DNA from: Beijerinckiaceae bacterium
Lineage (GTDB): Bacteria > Pseudomonadota > Alphaproteobacteria > Rhizobiales > Beijerinckiaceae
Length of the DNA: 64,000 bases
Direction: 5' to 3'
Assembly: GCA_947452455.1 (NCBI GenBank)
Contig: CANGBX010000008.1
Location: 1 to 64,000, forward strand
The position numbers were made by a program, and so were the translations under genes. The notes under the pieces are model-generated. The model had not been told where the DNA came from. It searched no databases and saw only the letters and a list, made by a program, of their open reading frames with translations. Positions 44,479-52,948 of this stretch are shown one piece after another (positions within the stretch are counted from its first letter, which is position 1; each line of letters opens with the position of its first letter).

Positions 44479-45480
44479 TTAAGCCAGACTACGTGCGATC
44501 CAGTAAAAAGTTGCGCCAATCAGGCCTGCCGCCGGCATGGTCAGGAACCAAGCGATGACAATGTCTTTGGCGACATTCCAACGCACAGCCGAGAAGCGTT
44601 TCGCGGCACCAACGCCGACAATAGCGCCCGTGATTGTATGGGTGGTGGAAACCGGAATGCCGTAATGGGTGGCCATAAATAGCATGATGGCGCCGCCCGT
44701 TTCCGCCGCGCAGCCCTGCATCGGTGTGAGCCGCGTAATCTTTGAGCCCATCGTGTGGACAATCCGCCAGCCACCCGCGAGCGTTCCCAAGCCCATCGCC
44801 GCCTGACAAGTGATCACCACCCAGAAGGGCACATGAAAGCCGCCTTCCAATTGGCCCTGCGAATAGAGCAGCACGGCAATAATGCCCATGGTTTTCTGGG
44901 CGTCGTTTCCACCATGACCAAGCGAATAGAAAGAGGCTGATGCAAATTGCATATAGCGGAAGAAATTATCGACAGCGCCCGGTGTCGCGCGCACGAAAAT
45001 CCAAGAAAAGATCAGCATCAAAGTGAGTGCGAGAATGAAGCCAATCGTCGGCGAGACAAAAATTGCGACAGCCGTTTTGGCAAAGCCCGCAAAGACCACC
45101 GCATCCGTGCCCGCTTTGGCAATGCCCGCGCCCAAAAGCCCACCAATCAAAGCGTGTGAACTGGATGAGGGAATGCCCAACAGCCAGGTGAAAACATTCC
45201 ACGCAATCGCGCCCATCAGCGCGCCGAAAATCACTGATGGATCGACAATTTTCGGGTCAACAATGCCAGAGCCGACGGTTTGAGCGACGGACAGCCCGAA
45301 AACCAAGAAGGCGATGAAATTGAAGAAGGCAGCCCAAGCCACGGCATATTGCGGCTTCAAGACACGCGTCGAAACAATGGTCGCGATGGAATTGGCTGCA
45401 TCATGAAGGCCGTTCAAAAAGTCGAACAGCAGCGCAACGCCAATGAGCAAATAGAGATGGGTGAGTGTAATCGTCGACAC
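44479..45480 (-). CDS. pit: Inorganic phosphate transporter, PiT family
   Basis: 333 residues, about ten membrane segments. Signature repeats are FDFLNGLHDAANSIATIVSTRVL near the N-terminus and SLGHGGNDAQKTMGI in the second half. It moves phosphate with a proton or as metal phosphate. The upstream gene, 21 bp away, encodes its usual PhoU-like partner. Confidence 0.95.
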   Translation of the reverse strand: MSTITLTHLYLLIGVALLFDFLNGLHDAANSIATIVSTRVLKPQYAVAWAAFFNFIAFLVFGLSVAQTVGSGIVDPKIVDPSVIFGALMGAIAWNVFTWLLGIPSSSSHALIGGLLGAGIAKAGTDAVVFAGFAKTAVAIFVSPTIGFILALTLMLIFSWIFVRATPGAVDNFFRYMQFASASFYSLGHGGNDAQKTMGIIAVLLYSQGQLEGGFHVPFWVVITCQAAMGLGTLAGGWRIVHTMGSKITRLTPMQGCAAETGGAIMLFMATHYGIPVSTTHTITGAIVGVGAAKRFSAVRWNVAKDIVIAWFLTMPAAGLIGATFYWIARSLA

Positions 45481-45501
45481 GGGAATATCCCCTTCCTGTG
45501 A

Positions 45502-46143
45502 TCAGAGATGTTCGACGACGATGGTGTTGATGTGGTTGGCAACATCTTCAAAGCGGTCCACGACACGCTCAAGATGCGAGTAAATATCCGAGCCGATGAT
45601 GAAACCCATGGCATCGGCGCGATGGGCGCGGAAAAGTTCTTTCAAACCCGCATCATGCAATTCGTCAGACTGCTCTTCGAGGCGAGTCATTTTCACCGCG
45701 AGATTCATCAAGCGGTTGGAATTTTTCTTCATGTCGCGCATGGCGCTGATCATCTCAACGGTCACATCAGCGGCTTGAATGATGAGATCAGCGATCTGAC
45801 GCATCTTCGGATCAAATTCAGTGACCTCATAAAGGCGGATGCCTTTCGACGTCTGCTTCATCTGATCAATCGCATCATCCATCGAGGCGACGAGGCCTTG
45901 AATGTCCGACCGGTCAAAAGGCGTGATGAAAGTGCGGCGCACGGCGAGCAAAACTTCGCTCGTCACATCATCCGCATCCTGTTCGAATTTGGAAACGCGC
46001 GCGGCGCAAGCAGCAATGTCGGAACCCGGCTCCAGCAATTCGCGAAGGGCACGCGAGCCTTCAACGAGCGTCTGGGCGTGCTGCTCGAAATAATCGTAAA
46101 ACTTCTCCTCACGCGGCATGATTTTCTGGAACCAAGCAAACAT
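45502..46143 (-). CDS. PhoU-like DUF47 protein, partner of Pit
   Basis: 213 residues, all helical. MPREEKFYDYFEQHAQTLVEG and FITPFDRSDIQGLVASMDDAID are characteristic of the DUF47/TIGR00153 family, which carries PhoU-like metal-binding ExxxD repeats. It is the first gene of the two-gene operon with pit and probably regulates phosphate transport. Confidence 0.93.
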   Translation of the reverse strand: MFAWFQKIMPREEKFYDYFEQHAQTLVEGSRALRELLEPGSDIAACAARVSKFEQDADDVTSEVLLAVRRTFITPFDRSDIQGLVASMDDAIDQMKQTSKGIRLYEVTEFDPKMRQIADLIIQAADVTVEMISAMRDMKKNSNRLMNLAVKMTRLEEQSDELHDAGLKELFRAHRADAMGFIIGSDIYSHLERVVDRFEDVANHINTIVVEHL

Positions 46144-46256
46144 GGGAAGCTCTCCGTCAGCAGACGCACCGACCCGATCTCGCGGTGCGGGCTTCTCCTA
46201 ACAGATTTGTGACGTTTTGATGAAGCTTTTCGCATGCATCAGCTGTGAATAGCCGC

Positions 46257-46292
46257 GCAAAAGAAAACGGCCGCACCCAAAGGCGCGGCCGT
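46257..46292 (-). terminator. Terminator of the rplM-rpsI operon
   Basis: ACGGCCGC (46267-46274) pairs with GCGGCCGT (46285-46292). On the minus strand it is followed by TTTTCTTTT. Confidence 0.85.
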
Positions 46293-46329
46293 GAAAAGGA
46301 TCCGAGACGGGGCCAAAGCCCCTGCCCGA

Positions 46330-46806
46330 TTAGCGCTTCGAGAACTGGAAGCTGCGGCGAGCTTTTTTCTTGCCGTACTTTTTACGTTCAACGACACGCG
46401 AGTCGCGGGTCAGGAAGCCTTCGCGCTTCAGAGACGGGCGAAGCTCCGGCTCATAATGCGTAAGGGCTTTGGCAAGACCGTGGCGCACAGCGCCGGCCTG
46501 GCCAGACAGACCACCGCCAGCAACCGAGATCATCAGGTCATACTGGCCAACGCGCTTGGCGATTTCCAGCGGCTGCTTCAGGATCATGCGCAGCACAGGG
46601 CGTGCGAAATAGACTTCCAGATCGCGGCCGTTGACGACGACTTTGCCGGAGCCCGGCTTGATCCAAACGCGGGCGACCGCGTTCTTGCGCTTGCCGGTGG
46701 CATAGGCGCGACCAAGCTTGTCGAGCTTCTGGACGTGGATGGGAGCGGCTTCCTGCGCATTCGCAGAACCCGCCAGATCAGCGAGAGAGTTCAAGGTCTC
46801 AGCCAT
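46330..46806 (-). CDS. rpsI: 30S ribosomal protein S9
   Basis: 158 residues from the ATG at 46806 (MAETLNSL), with GGAG nine bases upstream. The conserved end [17 protein letters not shown] and the segment [18 protein letters not shown] identify uS9. It starts two bases after the stop of rplM, the usual order. Confidence 0.98.
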   Translation of the reverse strand: MAETLNSLADLAGSANAQEAAPIHVQKLDKLGRAYATGKRKNAVARVWIKPGSGKVVVNGRDLEVYFARPVLRMILKQPLEIAKRVGQYDLMISVAGGGLSGQAGAVRHGLAKALTHYEPELRPSLKREGFLTRDSRVVERKKYGKKKARRSFQFSKR

Positions 46807-46808
46807 AA

Positions 46809-47279
46809 TCAAGCGCTCCGCACATTTTTGGAGTTGAGGCTCGCGACGTCGAGCGTCACAGGGTTCTGGGCGGTATGCGGATGTTCTGCGCCCTTATAAA
46901 CGCGCAGATTGCTCAGCTGCTGGCGGCCAAGCGGGCCACGCGGAAGCATACGCTCCACAGCCTTTTCAACGATGCGCTCAGGGAAACGGCCTTCAAGAAT
47001 AAACTTGGCAGAGCGTTCCTTGATGCCACCGATGAAGCCGGTGTGGTGATAATAGATTTTCTGGTCGCGCTTGCGGCCCGTCAGCACCACCTTATCGGCA
47101 TTGATGACGATGATATGGTCGCCGTCATCCATGTGAGGGGTGTAGGAGGGCTTATGCTTGCCGCGCAGGCGCATGGCGATGATCGTAGCGAGACGGCCAA
47201 CAACGAGGCCTTCTGCATCGATCAGCACCCAATTCTTCTGGACCTCGGCGGTCTTGGTCGAAGTGGTCTTGCCGAACAT
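46809..47279 (-). CDS. rplM: 50S ribosomal protein L13
   Basis: 156 residues from the ATG at 47279 ([13 protein letters not shown]); an in-frame start at 47330 would add 17 residues outside the family. [18 protein letters not shown] and [20 protein letters not shown] are typical of uL13. It heads the L13-S9 operon. Confidence 0.98.
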   Translation of the reverse strand: MFGKTTSTKTAEVQKNWVLIDAEGLVVGRLATIIAMRLRGKHKPSYTPHMDDGDHIIVINADKVVLTGRKRDQKIYYHHTGFIGGIKERSAKFILEGRFPERIVEKAVERMLPRGPLGRQQLSNLRVYKGAEHPHTAQNPVTLDVASLNSKNVRSA

Positions 47280-47341
47280 GTTCGCTTTCCGTCTGATGGG
47301 GATGAGACACGAGAAACGCAGCTCTCCCAAAGGATGGGTGC

Positions 47342-47370
47342 TTATAGAGTGGGACGCCGCCCACCGTCAA
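47342..47370 (-). promoter_or_regulatory. Promoter of rplM-rpsI
   Basis: On the minus strand TTGACG (47370-47365) and CTATAA (47347-47342) are 17 bases apart, a near-consensus sigma-70 promoter about 65 bases before the rplM start. The leader of about 55 bases could hold an L13 control site but no structure is obvious. Confidence 0.75.
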
Positions 47371-47438
47371 ACAGTTTTTGGCGGATCGATTTTCATAAAG
47401 TCCAATAAAAACAGATATTTAAAAAATAAGGTATTATT

Positions 47439-47852
47439 TTACCGTGCCGGCGGGATGGAATAAGTCGCCGTTGCATGGGCCACCAGCTCCCCACCACTGG
47501 CTGGCGCGATGGCACATTCAACAATGGCGAGCCTTTTGCCGAGTTTGAGGATCCTGCAATCGGCGACGAGATCGGTTGCGCCGGGAAGGCGCAGGAAGTT
47601 GATATTGAGATTGGTGGTCACCGCCATGCCGACGGGGCCGATTTGAGCGAGAACCGCGATCCACATGCCCACATCGGCCAAAGTGAACATGGTCGGGCCC
47701 GAGATCGTCGCGCCGGGGCGCAGATGATGTGCGCCATGGTTGAGCCGCAGCTTGGCCGACATATCGCCGGTCTCCAATACGGTGAAATCACCCGAACCCG
47801 CGATCTGCGGGAATTCCCGCGCCAGAAAGGCCTCGACCTCGGCCACACTCAT
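47439..47852 (-). CDS. PaaI-type thioesterase (hotdog fold)
   Basis: 137 residues from the ATG at 47852 (MSVAEVEAFLAREFPQ). The hotdog helix segment is RPGATISGPTMFTLADVGMW, followed by VTTNLNINFLRLPGATDLVADC. The pattern is that of PaaI/YigI-type acyl-CoA thioesterases. An upstream start at 47936 would overlap the divergent CoA-binding gene and adds no family sequence. Confidence 0.85.
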   Translation of the reverse strand: MSVAEVEAFLAREFPQIAGSGDFTVLETGDMSAKLRLNHGAHHLRPGATISGPTMFTLADVGMWIAVLAQIGPVGMAVTTNLNINFLRLPGATDLVADCRILKLGKRLAIVECAIAPASGGELVAHATATYSIPPAR

Positions 47853-47921
47853 CTTCACCACAAAAACCTCCAATCGACTTTTCACACGGCCTTTGGCAAA
47901 AAACCAAGTATGAAGGCGCAC

Positions 47922-48470
47922 ATGAACCACGATCAATATCCAGACGAACTCATCCGCGGCATCCTCAACAGCGTCAAGACCATTGCGCTGGTTGGCGCCT
48001 CATCCAATGAGGTAAGGCCGTCTTATTTCGTGCTGAAATATCTCTCGCAGCGCGGCTACCGCATCATTGGTGTCAATCCGGGGCTCGCCGGCCAAGAGGT
48101 TTTGGGCTGCCCGTTCTACGCGAAACTCTCGGATATCCCTGAGCCCATCGACGTTGTCGAAATTTTCCGCAATTCGGAAGCGGCCTCCGGCATTGTTGAC
48201 GAAGCGCTGGCGCTCGACCCATTGCCTAAAGTGATCTGGATGCAGCTCACTGTGCGCAATGATGAAGCGGCCGCGCGCGCCGAAGAAAAAGGCATCACGG
48301 TCATCATGAACCGCTGCCCGAAGATTGAATATGGGCGACTGTCAGGTGAGATCGGCTGGACGGGCGTGAACTCGCGCATCATTTCATCCAAGCGCCAAAT
48401 CATGTCGGGCAAAGGTTTTCAAAAGCGCACATTGGGACCAGGCACCAATCCGTTTGGTGCGAAGAAATGA
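47922..48470 (+). CDS. CoA-binding domain protein (YccU-like)
   Basis: 182 residues from the ATG at 47922 (MNHDQYPDELI), with AAGG upstream; a second ATG at 47910 is in frame. TIALVGASSNEVRPSYFVLK is the CoA-binding Rossmann motif, then GYRIIGVNPGLAGQ and VVEIFRNSEAA follow. The family binds CoA in vitro but its job is unknown. The stop TGA is part of a palindromic repeat. Confidence 0.88.
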   Translation: MNHDQYPDELIRGILNSVKTIALVGASSNEVRPSYFVLKYLSQRGYRIIGVNPGLAGQEVLGCPFYAKLSDIPEPIDVVEIFRNSEAASGIVDEALALDPLPKVIWMQLTVRNDEAAARAEEKGITVIMNRCPKIEYGRLSGEIGWTGVNSRIISSKRQIMSGKGFQKRTLGPGTNPFGAKK

Positions 48471-48570
48471 CGACGCAAAGCGTCGTCATTGCGAGGAGGC
48501 ATTAGGCCGACGCGGCAATCCAAAAGCCACACGTGAGACCTCTGGATTGCTTCGCTTTGCTCGCAATGAC
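48469..48570 (+). repeat. Palindromic intergenic repeat, copy 1
   Basis: A hairpin GACGACG-CAAAG-CGTCGTC (48469-48487) overlaps the stop codon of the CoA-binding gene and runs into GTCATTGCGAGGAG. The inner arms GGCAATCC and GGATTGC close the structure, which ends GCTCGCAATGAC. Copies 2 and 3 are at 49974 and 51435. It may act as a terminator for both convergent genes. Confidence 0.85.
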
Positions 48571-48575
48571 GGGGC

Positions 48576-48887
48576 TTAAAAACGCTCGCCGCGCACCACT
48601 TGCACTTCCGAGATTGTCAAAATCGCCTTGCGGGGCTGCACGAACTCATAAACGGCTTCCATCACGCGTAGGGCTTGCGCGGGATCGACGATGCAAATCA
48701 CCATCACCATGCCCTCGGCTGATGTCACCTGCCCCGCTTCTTCCCAAGGCCCGTGTTGGCCCGAGCCCGAGATGACGGGCACCACCGAATAACCCGTTAC
48801 CTTTTGCGCATCTAAAATGGCGCATAGGCCTTTGCGCGCCGGATGTTCGATGACGATTTCGAGCCGCTTTTTGATAAAGGTCTGCAT
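48576..48887 (-). CDS. PII-like regulator of SbtB type
   Basis: 103 residues with the PII fold pattern: LEIVIEHPARKGLCAILDAQKVTGYSVVP, a T-loop-like SGSGQHGPWEEAG, and MVMVICIVDPAQALRVMEAVYEF. It starts four bases after the SbtA-like permease gene. SbtB proteins bind cAMP or adenine nucleotides and gate SbtA. The arrangement supports that role. Confidence 0.82.
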   Translation of the reverse strand: MQTFIKKRLEIVIEHPARKGLCAILDAQKVTGYSVVPVISGSGQHGPWEEAGQVTSAEGMVMVICIVDPAQALRVMEAVYEFVQPRKAILTISEVQVVRGERF

Positions 48888-48891
48888 CGCA

Positions 48892-49869
48892 TCATCCTTT
48901 CAGCATTTGCGCGGCAGCCAGATAGAGCGGCAGGCCCAGCGTGAGATTAAAGGGAAAGGTCACACCAAGCGAGAGCGTGAGATAGATGGCGGGCTCGGCT
49001 TGTGGAAGCGCGATACGCATCGCTGCGGGCACAGCAATATAAGAGGCCGATGCTGCCAGCGTGATGAAGACCATTGTCCCGCCAATCGACAGCCCCATGC
49101 CCAGCGACATGACAGCGGCTATCGCACCCGCCACCAGCGGCATGAGAATGCCAAAGGCCACCAGCCGCAGATCGAGATATTTTTTGGCACGCGCAAGACC
49201 GCGCCCCGCCACCAATCCCATGTCGAGCAGGAAGATGCAGAGAAGCCCGCGGAAGAGATCGGTGAAGAGAGGTGAAACCGGCTTCACGCCATCAGGGCCC
49301 GCAATCCAGCCGATGAAGAAGGCGCCAACCAGCGTGATCACCGAACCATTGAGACTTGCTTCGTGCAGAAGTTCGCGGGTGGTTGTGCTCGAGGCTTTGG
49401 GCACCGCGCGCCGCGCGATGAGAAGCGCGGAAATAATGGCGGGCGTTTCCATCACCGCCGCCACCGCGACCATGTAACCTTCCGAGGTCAGGCCGACACG
49501 ATTGAGCACATCAAGTGCTGCGGCCAGCGTCACAGCTGAGATCGAACCATAGTGAGCTGCCACCGCAGCCGCATCGAGCGCCGAGAGTTTCGTCATGGCG
49601 CGCAAGACCGCATAGGCCAGAAGCGGGATCAGGAAAGACAGCGCCAGACCTGCGAGAACAGCCAGAAGCAAGGTGGGGGTGAGGCCCTGTTTGGCGACTT
49701 CCACACCGCCCTTCAGGCCGATGGCCATCATCAGATAGAGCGCAAGAAATTTGGCGACCGCTTCGGGGATGCTGAGATCCGAGCGAGCGATGGCCGCGCC
49801 TACGCCGAGCAGAAAAAAGAGAACTACAGGTGAGAGAAGATTGCCGAGGGCGAGATCGAGAAAACTCAT
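48892..49869 (-). CDS. SbtA-type sodium-dependent bicarbonate transporter
   Basis: 325 residues from the ATG at 49869 (MSFLDLALGNLLSPV), which has GGAGC upstream; the longer frame to 50136 reads through a palindromic repeat and is not credible. About ten membrane segments with KGGVEVAKQG, AAHYGSISAVTLAAALDVL and LPQAEPAIYLTLSLGVTFPFNLTLG, the DUF897/SbtA family. It would import bicarbonate; the PII-like partner follows directly. Confidence 0.88.
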   Translation of the reverse strand: MSFLDLALGNLLSPVVLFFLLGVGAAIARSDLSIPEAVAKFLALYLMMAIGLKGGVEVAKQGLTPTLLLAVLAGLALSFLIPLLAYAVLRAMTKLSALDAAAVAAHYGSISAVTLAAALDVLNRVGLTSEGYMVAVAAVMETPAIISALLIARRAVPKASSTTTRELLHEASLNGSVITLVGAFFIGWIAGPDGVKPVSPLFTDLFRGLLCIFLLDMGLVAGRGLARAKKYLDLRLVAFGILMPLVAGAIAAVMSLGMGLSIGGTMVFITLAASASYIAVPAAMRIALPQAEPAIYLTLSLGVTFPFNLTLGLPLYLAAAQMLKG

Positions 49870-49973
49870 GTTTGCTCCTGCGGATTTTGACCCTGTTATC
49901 GCAGCGCAAAAGTAATTCAACATAATTTTTTGTGAAATAAACACCTGAGGCATATGTGAAATGCCTTCCCGCT

Positions 49974-50068
49974 CGTCATTGCGAGCGAAGCGAAGCAATC
50001 CATAGCGCCATACTGGTGGAGATGGGCGCCATGGATTGCCGCGTCGCCTTCGGCTCCTCGCAATGACG
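49974..50068 (-). repeat. Palindromic intergenic repeat, copy 2 (inverted)
   Basis: On the minus strand it reads CGTCATTGCGAGGAGCCG, then GCGGCAATCC, a loop of about 40 bases, GGATTGCTTCGCTTCGCTCGCAATGAC. It lies between the divergent sbtA-like and metY genes and lacks the extra GACG hairpin of copies 1 and 3. Confidence 0.85.
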
Positions 50069-50149
50069 AGGCGGGAATGAGATCGATCAATTGACGCCCC
50101 TGAGAGGGCGAGCGTAGATACCGCCATATCATTCATCAGGACTCATCCC

Positions 50150-51436
50150 ATGACCGACCAGGCGCCCGGCTTTAACACTCTGGCTATTCACGCGGGCGCG
50201 GCGCCCGATCCGGCGACGGGTGCGCGCGCCACGCCGATCTATCAGACGACATCCTTCGTCTTTGACGATGTCGACCATGCCGCCTCGCTCTTCGGTTTGC
50301 AGGCGTTCGGCAATATTTACACACGCATCACCAACCCGACCAATGCTGTGCTCGAAGAGCGTGTCGCGGCCCTTGAAGGTGGCACAGCAGCGCTCGCAGT
50401 GGCTTCGGGTCACGCAGCAGAATTTTTGTGCTTCCACACGATGATGCAGCCGGGGGATGAATTCATCTCATCGAACAAACTCTATGGCGGCTCGATCAAC
50501 CAGTTCAATCAGGCCTATAAAAATTTCGGCTGGAATGTGAAATGGGCTGATCCGGATGATCTGTCGACATTCGAAGCCGCCATCACACCGCGCACCAAGG
50601 CGATCTTCATTGAATCCATCGCCAATCCGGGTGGCGTGATTTGCGACATTGAAGCGATTTCCAAAATCGCCAAGCGCGCGCGTGTGCCGCTCATCGTCGA
50701 CAATACACTCGCCTCGCCCTATCTCGTGCGCCCGTTCGAACATGGCGCCGATATCATCGTGCATTCAGCGACAAAGTTTTTGGGCGGCCATGGCAATTCG
50801 ATCGGCGGCCTGATTGTCGATGGCGGTACATTCGATTGGATGGCTGACAAGCGCTATCCGATGCTCTCGGCACCGCGCCCGGAATATGGTGGCATGGTGC
50901 TGGGCGAAACATTCGGCAATTTCGCTTTCGCGATTGCCTGCCGCGTCTTGGGCCTGCGCGATCTCGGTCCAGCGCTTGCGCCTTTCAATGCTTTCATGTT
51001 GCTGACCGGCATTGAAACCTTACCGCTGCGCATGCAGCGCCATTCGGAAAATGCACTCGCCGTTGCCGAATATCTGTCGAACCACAAGGCTGTGAAATGG
51101 GTCAGCTATCCGGGCCTGAAGGGTGACCGCTATTACAATCTCGCGCAAAAATATTGCCCGAAGGGGTGTGGCGCAGTGTTCACCTTCGGTCTGAAAGGTG
51201 GCTTTGATGCAGGCGTTTCGCTTGTTTCCAACATGCAGCTCTTCTCGCATCTGGCCAATGTCGGCGACACGCGCTCGCTGGTCATTCATCCGGCATCCAC
51301 CACACATCGCCAGCTGACGGATGAGCAAAAGGCTGTGTCAGGGGCTGGCCCCGATGTGGTGCGCCTGTCGGTCGGTCTGGAAGACAAGAAAGATATTATC
51401 GCCGATCTCGAACAAGCGCTGGCGGCAGCGGGCTGA
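50150..51436 (+). CDS. metY: O-acetylhomoserine (thiol)-lyase
   Basis: 428 residues. The PLP lysine lies in VHSATKFLGGHGNSIGG; YTRITNPTNAVLEERVAALEGG and DNTLASPYLVRPFEHGAD are Cys/Met-metabolism motifs, and the length and LYGGSINQFNQAYKNFGW are typical of MetY. It makes homocysteine or methionine from O-acetylhomoserine and sulfide or methanethiol. Its TGA stop lies within repeat copy 3. Confidence 0.94.
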   Translation: MTDQAPGFNTLAIHAGAAPDPATGARATPIYQTTSFVFDDVDHAASLFGLQAFGNIYTRITNPTNAVLEERVAALEGGTAALAVASGHAAEFLCFHTMMQPGDEFISSNKLYGGSINQFNQAYKNFGWNVKWADPDDLSTFEAAITPRTKAIFIESIANPGGVICDIEAISKIAKRARVPLIVDNTLASPYLVRPFEHGADIIVHSATKFLGGHGNSIGGLIVDGGTFDWMADKRYPMLSAPRPEYGGMVLGETFGNFAFAIACRVLGLRDLGPALAPFNAFMLLTGIETLPLRMQRHSENALAVAEYLSNHKAVKWVSYPGLKGDRYYNLAQKYCPKGCGAVFTFGLKGGFDAGVSLVSNMQLFSHLANVGDTRSLVIHPASTTHRQLTDEQKAVSGAGPDVVRLSVGLEDKKDIIADLEQALAAAG

Positions 51437-51533
51437 CGGCGCAAAGCGCCGTCATTGCGAGGAGCCGTAGGCGACGGGGCAAACCAGAAGCCTCATGTGG
51501 GGCTCTGGTTTGCTTCGCTTTGCCCGCAATGAC
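51435..51533 (+). repeat. Palindromic intergenic repeat, copy 3
   Basis: The hairpin GACGGCG-CAAAG-CGCCGTC (51435-51453) overlaps the metY stop codon exactly as copy 1 overlaps its gene's stop. The inner arms read GGCAAACC and GGTTTGC, both changed from the GGCAATCC/GGATTGC of the other copies so that pairing is kept. It ends CCCGCAATGAC. Confidence 0.88.
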
Positions 51534-51539
51534 GGAGAT

Positions 51540-52607
51540 TTAAGCCTCGCTCACACGCCGTGCATGCACCACGCACATGGCGAGAACCACCATCGCAAAG
51601 GCTTGATGCAAAAGGGCAGCGTGCAATTGCACAACGCTGAGCAGCGTCACAATGCCGATGACCGCTTGCGTCAAAACCAAACCGGCAATGGCGCGCGCGC
51701 GTTTGGCAGCTGATGTGCCTTTCGCATGGCGCATCACATCCACCACATGCAACAGAGCCAGCGCCAAAAGCGCATAGGCGGTCATGCGATGATTGAACTG
51801 CACCGTCGTCACATTATCGAGCACATTCGCCCACCAGGGCGAAAGGCGTGACAGGTTTTCAAACGGCGGGACGAAATATCCATCCATCAAGGGCCACGTA
51901 TTATAGGTATAGCCCGCGCGCAGGCCCGCCACCAATGCACCCAGACCAATCTGCACCAAGGTCAGAACGACCAGCGCCATGGATGTGATGCGAAGACGCG
52001 ATGCCGCGGCACCCAAAACTTCAGCGGCCTTCGGCTTCAGACTGACGGCAAGCCAGAGCAAAAATGTAAATGTGAGGGAGGCGAGCAGCAGATGCACGGC
52101 GAGGCGCTCCTGCGCGACTTCGACGCGCCCCGTCAGACCCGACTTCACCATCCACCAGCCAACAGCGCCTTGCAGACCACCCAGCGCCAACAGGCCAAGG
52201 CATTTCCAGCGCAACGCGCCTTGCAGCCGACCCGTGATCCAGAAAAAGGCGAGCGGCAGCGCGAAAGCCAGACCGATCACACGGCCCAACATGCGATGGC
52301 CCCATTCCCAATAAAAAATCACTTTGAATTGCGCGACATCCATCGTCGGGAACATCTGCGCATATTGCGGTATGGCTTTGTATTTCTCGAATTCCACGAG
52401 CCATTGCGCATCGCTGAGCGGTGGAATGACGCCCGTCACCACTTTCCACTCGGTGATGGAAAGGCCCGATTCCGTCAGACGCGTGGCGCCGCCCACAATC
52501 ACCATCAGAAAAACAAGACCCGCCACAGCAAAAAGCCACAGGCGCACAGGACGCATGGGGTCATATGTGGCTGGCAGGTCAGAGGAGAAATGCGCGGCAA
52601 AGGTCAT
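51540..52607 (-). CDS. ctaA: Heme A synthase (COX15/CtaA type)
   Basis: 355 residues from the ATG at 52607; a GTG two codons earlier is in frame. About eight membrane segments. VGGATRLTESGLSITEWKVVTGVIPPL and FYWEWGHRMLGRVIG, with histidines also in FNHRMTAYALL and LLHQAFAM, are hallmarks of alphaproteobacterial CtaA. It oxidises the methyl group of heme O for cytochrome aa3. Confidence 0.95.
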   Translation of the reverse strand: MTFAAHFSSDLPATYDPMRPVRLWLFAVAGLVFLMVIVGGATRLTESGLSITEWKVVTGVIPPLSDAQWLVEFEKYKAIPQYAQMFPTMDVAQFKVIFYWEWGHRMLGRVIGLAFALPLAFFWITGRLQGALRWKCLGLLALGGLQGAVGWWMVKSGLTGRVEVAQERLAVHLLLASLTFTFLLWLAVSLKPKAAEVLGAAASRLRITSMALVVLTLVQIGLGALVAGLRAGYTYNTWPLMDGYFVPPFENLSRLSPWWANVLDNVTTVQFNHRMTAYALLALALLHVVDVMRHAKGTSAAKRARAIAGLVLTQAVIGIVTLLSVVQLHAALLHQAFAMVVLAMCVVHARRVSEA

Positions 52608-52726
52608 GAACACACTCTGGCTTGATCGGGGGCCGGATTGATCTTCTTCGGGGGACGAGACATAAGCGGCGACGTAACGCCTGACAACGCTTCCCCCTGT
52701 CGCACCCCGAAGGCCAGCCCAATCAT

Positions 52727-52948
52727 ATGACCAAACGCACCCGCAAACTGATCGGCGCCTTTGTGATCATCATCTATGTCGTGGTCTATGCGCTGGTCGC
52801 CATGGCTCTGGCGCAGGCGCGCTTTGTCCAAGAAGCCTCGGGCCTTGTCCAAGGGCTGATCTATGCAGCTCTGGGCCTGTGCTGGATTATCCCCGTCATG
52901 CCGCTCATCGCCTGGATGGAGCGCAAGGATCCGGGCGAAGAAGTTTAA
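52727..52948 (+). CDS. DUF2842 small membrane protein
   Basis: 73 residues with two membrane segments (IGAFVIIIYVVVYALVAMAL and GLIYAALGLCWIIPVMPLI) and the ending WMERKDP. This matches the DUF2842 family, found almost only in Alphaproteobacteria. Function unknown. It overlaps the convergent next gene by four bases. Confidence 0.85.
   Translation: MTKRTRKLIGAFVIIIYVVVYALVAMALAQARFVQEASGLVQGLIYAALGLCWIIPVMPLIAWMERKDPGEEV

Noticed and set aside
47475-47921. N-terminal extension of the CoA-binding protein
   Set aside because: It runs antisense through the thioesterase gene; the family starts near MNHDQYPDEL.
49870-50136. N-terminal extension of the SbtA-like permease to 50136
   Set aside because: The extension translates a palindromic repeat (copy 2), and a good ribosome-binding site precedes the ATG at 49869.
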